A stretch of DNA of 25,483 bases from Salisapilia sapeloensis (Eukaryota > Oomycota > Peronosporomycetes > Peronosporales > Salisapiliaceae): the NCBI GenBank assembly GCA_023334545.1, contig JAADVB010000251.1, forward strand, positions 1-25,483, in the 5' to 3' direction. Shown piece after piece: positions 20,048 through 25,483 of this stretch; the stretch's first letter is position 1, and every line of letters begins with the position of its first letter. A program made the position numbers and the translations under genes. The notes beneath the pieces were generated by a model. It was not told the DNA's origin. It ran no database searches and saw only the letters and a program-made list of their open reading frames with translations.

Positions 20048-21033
20048 TTAAAGCGCGCTTTTACGACTGGAAAATAGTTCTAGCTGCTGTAGTTCGTCTG
20101 CAATGTAGTTCGAGACAGCGTCGGGATCCTCCATCACCATCAAGTGGCTTGTATTTGGAATGGGTGTACAACTCTTGTAAATGCTTGGAAAATGCTTGGC
20201 CAACGGGTCTGAGATGTCGCCTTTTTGGGCTAATTGAGACTTGCCGCCGTGGTTTAAGAAGATTTTACACTTTGGACGTTGCAGTTCTTCCTGACTAAAG
20301 TCCAAGTGCCATGCACTGTAGAAGGAAGCTTCTTGGTGTGGATGACAAGCGAGGGTGATGGTCGAGTCATTTGGATTTGTTGTATCCTTTACAAGTGCGT
20401 GGTTGATATATTCTTCTAACACCTCACGATTCCACTTACCAAAGTTTTTATAAGAATGAAAGTATTCTTGTGCATCGTTCCATGAGTCCCTACAAAGGAT
20501 TAAATGTGAATACGTTGATATCGGAAGAGAAATGGACATTACCATTTGCATCGACGCGCCAGTGCGAGTGAGACGAGGAAGTCAGTTCTTTTCTTGTCTG
20601 CTTCCGTCTCTGTGTGACTCATCGGTTCGAATAAAATGAGCCCGTCAAAGCTGCCTGGTCGTTGCACCTCCGCCGTCCAAAGAGCACAGCCGCCCAAGGA
20701 ATGGCCGATGCCAATCACCGATCGACGCTTCAAGCCATTTCGATCGTCTTCAGCTCGAATTGCATCCAACTGACGAAAGACCTCTTCTGCTCCCCATTGC
20801 GGATAGTACATCGCTGGGTGAGACACACGAGGACGAGCTGGATTGCTGAGATGCAACGTCGCTGGTTCCGTTTCATCCCGACGATAGCCATGATAGCGGA
20901 ACATGAAGTGCCTGTAGTCAACATTGGTTGCAGCGGCAAGCAATGGGGAATTCTTCAACCGACTGATCGTCGGGTTCCATACTTCAGCACAGAAGCTTCC
21001 AGCATGGGCGAAGAGGAGCGTGATGTGCGTCAT
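20048..21033 (-). CDS. Alpha/beta-hydrolase fold protein
   Basis: Two exons, 21033-20543 and 20489-20048, encode 310 residues; the 53-bp intron is in phase 2. The N-terminus starts directly with the first beta strand THITLLFAHAGSFCAEVW, which supplies the oxyanion-hole HAG. The nucleophile elbow is GIGHSLGG with Ser112. The strand LILFEP follows, and near the end TSHLMVMEDP supplies the likely catalytic His279. There is no signal peptide or membrane segment, so a cytosolic serine hydrolase (esterase or lipase-like) is expected. The substrate cannot be inferred. The gene lies tail to tail with the SNARE gene, and the region between it and the RING gene is divergent. Confidence 0.87.
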
Positions 21034-21831
21034 TTAACTCGGTCCCGTTTGCTTTCGAGATTGGTGTCCTGAACTTCAAGCTGACGTGTACAAAAAACGC
21101 CATACAAAAGTCAAGTCAATTGAATTTTCACGTTTTGAGTGGATTTTAAGGTACTAAATATTTGGCAAAAGGATAGACTCGGAGCTGAGCTGGCGGAGCG
21201 TGGTTGCATTTTCATGTCGACTAGCGGTCACATCGTCCGCACAGATACGCGCCAAGATCGCAGACCAGAGTAGCATTCGTATCTAGTACACTTTCTTCCG
21301 TTATAAATGAATTCGACTTTTACTATCTCGATTAGAATACGTTGCTGATGTTTAACTCGCCGATGGCCATACCTATCAATCACGACCTAGTATCCACTAG
21401 CCGTTAGACAGATTCTGGAGAAGAAGGTGGGATGCACGCGGCACAATGCTGCGACAATAGTACCGCACCCATTCTTTACAACCAAGCAGCCATAGGAATT
21501 TTAAGTGAATTCATCAGCTATCCTTCTCTTCCAACTCCCAAAGTCTATACGTTTCATCTCTTCCAGCCTTGGAAACGCTCCATCCCATTTGTTCTCGAGA
21601 ACATGCCGTGATAGATAGAAAACGATACGTCCACGGAAATGAGGATGCAGAAAAAGAACCGTGTCAAGTCGAGCGGAAGAATCAGTGGGCACTGTGAGAC
21701 GGGCCGTTACACTTGGTTTTTGTATGCTGTCCGGACTCGCTGTCGAAAGAGCCCGTCCAAACGACGTCTGCAGGTGAACTGTTGCTCGCCGTTCCTTTAT
21801 TCCTGCTTCTGCCGCGCCAAGACAAAACACC
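21034..21831. other. Divergent intergenic region between hydrolase and RING genes
   Basis: These 798 bases should carry both promoters. The hydrolase-proximal part (21034-21500) shows no gene. The RING-proximal part contains a minus-strand frame that is described separately because it looks protein-like. I find no exact initiator match near either start codon. Confidence 0.4.
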
Positions 21832-21833
21832 AT
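21501..21833 (-). CDS. Doubtful small hypothetical ORF, head-to-head with RING gene
   Basis: The frame runs from an ATG at 21833-21831 to a TAA at 21501-21503 and would encode 110 residues. The second half reads like a real protein, with alternating hydrophobic stretches such as TVLFLHPHFRGRIVFYL and a Trp/charged tail with EEMKRIDFGSWKRR. Against it, its ATG overlaps the RING ATG on the other strand through the palindrome CATG, so its promoter would have to lie inside the RING coding region. The frame also stays open to 22127 as an antisense shadow of that gene. I do not recognise a family. Confidence 0.25.
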   Translation of the reverse strand: MVFCLGAAEAGIKERRATVHLQTSFGRALSTASPDSIQKPSVTARLTVPTDSSARLDTVLFLHPHFRGRIVFYLSRHVLENKWDGAFPRLEEMKRIDFGSWKRRIADEFT

Positions 21834-22719
21834 GACCGCTCCTTCACTGCATGCCGTCTCGGACCCTCGTGTCGCCTTCGCGCTCGGTATGCTCCACAAA
21901 CTGCAGCAGCTCGCGCCGTCGAATGATGCACCCAAAGACGCCGAGCTCATCCAACAAGCACTGTCCCAGGAAGACTGTGAATCGCTTCTAGGACTCATCG
22001 AAGAGTCCATGTCGATGGAAGAACTGACGGAAGCGCTCCACCCGCTCCTAAGCAACGTCCCGCCAGACAAGCACGAAATTCCGGACGCGCTCTCCTGCTC
22101 CATCTGCACCATCGACATCATGCTCAAGCCGTGCTCGCTCCCGTGTGGTCACAGCTTCTGCAAGCCTTGTCTTGAGCACTGGCTTCGACAGTGCCAGAGC
22201 TGTCCCACTTGCCGCCGGTCTGTTGACATGCGCGTCCCGCTAGCCGTCGACACTTCTCTTCAAGTGATGGCCAGAACCAACTTTCCGGATGAATATCTTG
22301 CTGCCCAGAAGGAAGATGAAGAAGAACGTTGCGCTCGTGTGCACGCCTGTATCGCCGATGCCGTTGCCAAGGGGAATTATAACTTGCAAACGATGTTGGC
22401 GGACGATCTGCAAAACAGTGGCGAAACACCGGAAGAGCATAGTGCCCACGTCCAGACCGTGCTCTCGCAAGATCCGGAGCTACACGACAAGATCCTGTCG
22501 CTCCAAATTCGAGACCAACTGCGGAAGGAACGGCAGCTGCGAGAAGAGTCGCGTCGACGACACATGTCGGCGTACGGCGCCGTCCGTCGTGAACGCTCTG
22601 GCTCGAGTGGCAAAGTGACCGACTCTGCCAGTCGCAGGTACGCGAATCGCTCGAACAAGAGCGGCACCAAGACCAAACCATCGCGCTTCCTAGCGCAGCT
22701 CATCGGCCGTAAGGATTAA
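21832..22719 (+). CDS. RING-finger (C3HC4) protein, probable E3 ubiquitin ligase
   Basis: A single exon encodes 295 residues. A complete RING finger lies at 89-127 with ligands C89, C92, C105, H107, C110, C113, C124 and C127 (CSIC...PCGHSFCKPC...CPTC). The residues before it (about 10-80) are predicted helical with a Leu-rich pattern. The rest is charged, with a basic, Ser-rich C-terminus ending FLAQLIGRKD and no membrane segment. RING domains of this type recruit an E2 and direct ubiquitin transfer; substrate and partners are unknown. The gene looks more GC-rich than its neighbours. An in-frame Met at residue 20 is an alternative start. Confidence 0.88.
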   Translation: MTAPSLHAVSDPRVAFALGMLHKLQQLAPSNDAPKDAELIQQALSQEDCESLLGLIEESMSMEELTEALHPLLSNVPPDKHEIPDALSCSICTIDIMLKPCSLPCGHSFCKPCLEHWLRQCQSCPTCRRSVDMRVPLAVDTSLQVMARTNFPDEYLAAQKEDEEERCARVHACIADAVAKGNYNLQTMLADDLQNSGETPEEHSAHVQTVLSQDPELHDKILSLQIRDQLRKERQLREESRRRHMSAYGAVRRERSGSSGKVTDSASRRYANRSNKSGTKTKPSRFLAQLIGRKD

Positions 22720-22792
22720 GATGATCATTTTTGTACTATTGAGACCCTGTAAGCAAAGGGAGAATAAAAACGGATTACATTTCAACGGATAC

Positions 22793-24526
22793 CTAGGTCA
22801 TCAACGGATCTTTTGGTGTACTTTTATCTGCAGCAATGCCGACAAACGTCGGGAAACGCGGGATACCGCTCTTGGTGAGCTCCTGACACTTGTACACAAT
22901 GATCGATCCGATGGCTGGTGGGTTCGATCGTTGAGCATCTGACATGCCACTCGCGACCTTGAAGGTCTTGCCACTCGCCATGCGACATAAGAGCGCTCCC
23001 GTCATGTCCTTGTACTTGCCTTTGCCACCTTCATGCGACACGACTTCCGCTTCGCCGTCGTAGAAAGACTTGAGCTTAAGCAAAGACTTGGATCGAACGC
23101 GATCGTACTTGCTTTGCGGTTTACGTAGCATGACGCCTTCACCTCCTAGAGCTTCAATCTCCTTTAGCATCTCGTACACGTGATCATGGTCACGGCATGT
23201 CGTATGCTCCACCCACGTCATGTATGCCGACGCTGTACGGCGAACTAGCTCCTGTCCGTGGCTCATCCGATCTTCGAACGCATCTTGGTCGGATGTCAGC
23301 GCATCGAATACCTTGTACACGATGTCGGCCCATTTTTCCGATCCTTGCGTTTTCACGACACCCACCGTCACGTCAAATTGACCTCTCCCACCAAACAGTT
23401 CGCCATCCAAGTCCACATCATCCGGAAAGTCTTGCTTAAACCAGTCCGGAGCAGGATAGATATTCCCTTCTCTCGAAAGAAATTCACGGCGAGAGGCTTT
23501 CCAGTACGCACGCACACCGTCGAGCTTCTCACTCATCCACCAGCCTTCGACATTTTGCTTCGTAGGATCCCACTTGAACGCTAGCATCACATTCGGACGG
23601 TCCTTTGGTCGTTTCGTTGGTGTCAATGCTTTTTGAGCTTTTTGCTCAGATAAATTGACTCGAGCTTGTTCGAATTCAGCTCCAAGGAGCTGCACTAAGT
23701 GCTTGCAACTGCGATTGGACGGAGCAACGCCACCTTGGAAGCGCCACGCTGGACAACTACACGTATACCCGTCTGCCGTACGCTTAATGGTGTAGGTACT
23801 ACCTGAATCACTTTTCAAGTGAGTGGTATCTCCAACCTCGAGTACCGTCTTGGGTTGCACATCCGCCGACGCCGACGCTTCAGATGTATCCATGTGAGCA
23901 TCGTAGTCATCTGTAGACGAATCCGCCAGTTTCTGATTCCATTCCTCTTCCGAGAGAAGTATCGCGCCTACTTTTTCAGCGGCTTCAACTTTTTTACCAG
24001 ACTTATCTCCACACACGACGATGGTCGTCACTTTCGTGACTCGAGGAGCGACGGAGAAACCAGCTCGAGTTGCCGCTTCCTTCGCTTCAATACGGGTCTG
24101 AGTCACCAACTTACCAGTAAACACCACGACTTCTTCCGAACTGGCCTTGGCTGTCTTTTTCACAGGAGACTTGGCGTTTGCTTGGTTTTCGGCAGTGCGT
24201 TTAGTGCCTCGACGTCCACTCGGTTTCTCTTCGTCTGCTCCTGTCGACACGACTTCACGCTGTGGACTCACGTCTCTCACTTGCTTTCGACTCGACTCTT
24301 CTGCCTCAAGTCGAGACATCCATTCCGCTTCCGTCATTACGGTGATGTTGTCGTTTTGAGCAGATTCAATTTTCTTTGCGCCTACCTTTTCACCACAAAC
24401 AAGAATCGTCGTACTTTTATTCATCGCATTACTCGTCTTGTAGCCATACTCCTCAGCTTGCTTCATCGCTTCTGATCGAGTCATATTGGTAAGTTTGCCA
24501 GTGAAGACGACATGTTCAGAGCTCAT
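22793..24526 (-). CDS. ATP-dependent DNA ligase with two BRCT domains and a SWIM zinc finger
   Basis: A single exon encodes 577 residues. BRCT-like domains lie at about 3-75 and 132-203, both with the VVFTGKL start and an EEW or EAEW end, joined by a Lys/Ser-rich linker. A SWIM zinc finger follows at 256-276 (CSC...CKH). The C-terminal 270 residues are a small ligase core. The nucleotidyl lysine is K334 in EKLDGVR (motif I), DGELFGG (374-380) is motif III, GGEGVMLR (461-468) is motif IV, and LLKLK with K484/K486 is motif V. An OB domain ends near SGIPRFPTFVG. It would seal nicks through an enzyme-AMP step, with BRCT and SWIM parts giving protein or DNA contacts. The core is of the minimal type known from viruses and bacteria, not the large LIG1/3/4 type. 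It converges on the RING gene with 73 bases between stops. Confidence 0.92.
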   Translation of the reverse strand: MSSEHVVFTGKLTNMTRSEAMKQAEEYGYKTSNAMNKSTTILVCGEKVGAKKIESAQNDNITVMTEAEWMSRLEAEESSRKQVRDVSPQREVVSTGADEEKPSGRRGTKRTAENQANAKSPVKKTAKASSEEVVVFTGKLVTQTRIEAKEAATRAGFSVAPRVTKVTTIVVCGDKSGKKVEAAEKVGAILLSEEEWNQKLADSSTDDYDAHMDTSEASASADVQPKTVLEVGDTTHLKSDSGSTYTIKRTADGYTCSCPAWRFQGGVAPSNRSCKHLVQLLGAEFEQARVNLSEQKAQKALTPTKRPKDRPNVMLAFKWDPTKQNVEGWWMSEKLDGVRAYWKASRREFLSREGNIYPAPDWFKQDFPDDVDLDGELFGGRGQFDVTVGVVKTQGSEKWADIVYKVFDALTSDQDAFEDRMSHGQELVRRTASAYMTWVEHTTCRDHDHVYEMLKEIEALGGEGVMLRKPQSKYDRVRSKSLLKLKSFYDGEAEVVSHEGGKGKYKDMTGALLCRMASGKTFKVASGMSDAQRSNPPAIGSIIVYKCQELTKSGIPRFPTFVGIAADKSTPKDPLMT

Positions 24527-25148
24527 GATAAGTTGGCAGTTGCTCGCTCAAGTCGAATTGGATTATGGAAACCGATAAAGTTTGCAGTTCGCTTCAAGTA
24601 GTGGTTACTATTTTCATGAGTCATTACATTCCTTACGTGGTTGCTCTCTATTTGATACAAAGATCAGGTGGATGGTTAAGGTTACTCAAAACCACAGTAC
24701 GCAAAGTGATTTTAATTAGAAACCCCGATAGAATCGATTATGGAAACCTAGAAACAAGGGACTTGTAAAAGCACAATGCATGTTCATGCAGAAAGCTCAT
24801 AATCATAATGATATATATCATGCTCTAACCGAGTTTTACAAGATGCTAGAAACTATCAGATGGATGGAGAAGCATGACCATAAATTACGCAAAGAGTATT
24901 TTATCGCAATTATACTTTCGAAAGTAAGCATGAAATGGAGTTGCCGCGACATTCCCAAAGGGATGGCTGGATTGTAAAGGAAAGACAAGCTCAAGATAAA
25001 GATTGGACTGAAAGTCGTAGTATGTTTTCAATAATAAACCTTACGCCAGTGAATCCATAGACATCATCGATACTATGGGAATCGAACATGAAACGTTCAA
25101 ATCAATCAGAAGAAAACAGCACACTTTTTGCTTTATTTCAAGAAGCTA
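24527..25148. other. Intergenic region between ligase start and right repeat
   Basis: This is AT-rich and holds the ligase promoter. The small frames at 24565-24768 and 24780-24977 have no recognisable domain. A 13-base direct repeat gattatggaaacc occurs at 24561-24573 and 24736-24748. I see no gene, tRNA or complete transposon. Confidence 0.45.
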
Positions 25149-25483
25149 TTCATGCATATTTTATTTAACTTTCCGGTGTATTTCGATACTCTTTTCTCCT
25201 TCCAATGAAGGTGTGACCTAGACATTTGAATGCTGAACGGGACGTACGTCGCTCCGGTTCATTAATAGCGACTTCCTTATGCTTGGCTTTGTTATGAAGA
25301 CGAGAAAGAAAGAGGAGTGGCTTGAGAATGGCACGTTCTCCATTTCTCGTACTGGAGCCTACTCCAGTTTCCCATTGTAGGCGAAGACTTCCGTCCATGT
25401 ATCGATGGGGTTGATATGGTCCCTTGATCTCGTCCTGTATGGCTGGCTTTTCACCCTTGTGCAGCGCTACTAGCGCCTCATAT
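25149..25483 (-). repeat. Right copy of inverted dispersed repeat
   Basis: This is the reverse-complement partner of 1-335, ungapped and about 95% identical by hand count. The outermost 141 bases (25343-25483) are identical to the left end. Differences concentrate in the inner third. As on the left, the repeat-borne reading frame points into the window, so the two copies are arranged tail to tail. Confidence 0.9.
25165..25482 (-). CDS. 3' part of unknown repeat-borne ORF (right, truncated by window edge)
   Basis: The minus-strand frame is open from the window edge to a TAA at 25165-25167, giving 105 codons, with the first ATG at 25398. It has seven residue replacements against the left copy (Gly to Glu, Cys to Ser, Arg to Cys, Lys to Arg, Leu to Arg, Ser to Thr, Leu to Pro), and the stop is kept. 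The same uncertainty applies as for the left copy: a fragment of a multicopy protein of unknown function. Confidence 0.45.
   Translation of the reverse strand, partial: YEALVALHKGEKPAIQDEIKGPYQPHRYMDGSLRLQWETGVGSSTRNGERAILKPLLFLSRLHNKAKHKEVAINEPERRTSRSAFKCLGHTFIGRRKEYRNTPES

Noticed and set aside
20662-21072. 136-residue + strand frame opposite the hydrolase
   Set aside because: It is antisense to the exon carrying GHSLGG and has no features of its own.
23819-24475. 218-residue + strand frame opposite the ligase
   Set aside because: It is an antisense shadow of the two BRCT domains, whose minus-strand reading has clear family motifs.
24561-24748. 13-base direct repeat as target-site duplication or integration remnant
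   Set aside because: The copies are 175 bases apart, enclose no recognisable element and are too short to exclude coincidence.
1-25483. The whole window as one giant transposon bounded by terminal inverted repeats
   Set aside because: The content is ordinary single-copy eukaryotic genes with introns, there is no transposase, and the exact 141-base terminal identity is better explained by an assembly break in a dispersed repeat.

Overview
This is a gene-dense eukaryotic fragment with compact spliceosomal introns (most 50-62 bp, all GT...AG), short UTRs and gene pairs whose stop codons lie only about 75-105 bp apart. The gene content suggests a flagellate stramenopile, most likely an oomycete: two membrane-anchored GH5 glucanases, a SCAR/WAVE protein, a cilium-associated CYB5D1 homologue and a fairly good YCAYTYYNA-type initiator upstream of the LSM14 gene. 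The lineage call is an inference from gene content and was not tested by any search.

Layout from left to right. Bases 1-335 are one copy of a dispersed repeat whose other copy closes the window in inverse orientation (25149-25483). Then come two paralogous GH5 genes (631-2533 and 5796-7604) flanking a type I L-asparaginase (4118-5497), all on +. A six-exon TM9SF/EMP70 gene (8065-10183, +) faces a five-exon AAAP amino-acid transporter (10288-12329, -). An unusual small-GTPase/SH2 fusion (12874-15038, -) is divergent from CYB5D1 (15260-16208, +). A SCAR/WAVE gene (16351-17971, +) converges on an LSM14/RAP55 gene (18072-19231, -). That gene is divergent from a minimal Qc-SNARE (19488-19874, +), which converges on an alpha/beta hydrolase (20048-21033, -). 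A RING-finger gene (21832-22719, +) converges on a BRCT-BRCT-SWIM-DNA ligase gene (22793-24526, -). The last 0.6 kb before the right repeat has no gene that I can support.

The genes do not form one pathway. They are ordinary eukaryotic household and cell-biology genes: membrane traffic (TM9SF, SNARE, transporter), actin nucleation (SCAR), mRNA storage and decay (LSM14), cilium (CYB5D1), DNA end joining (ligase) and cell-wall or extracellular glucan processing (GH5 pair). I see no defence island, biosynthetic cluster or CRISPR array.

The items most worth a second look are the GTPase-SH2 fusion, the BRCT-SWIM-minimal ligase, and the termini. The outermost 141 bases of the two ends are perfectly inverted copies and the first mismatch is at base 142. 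That is what a de Bruijn assembly broken at a repeat with k=141 would leave, so the ends look like assembly breakpoints rather than biological ends. Exon structures were derived by hand from splice signals, reading frame and family conservation; the exons of every spliced gene add up to an intact frame.
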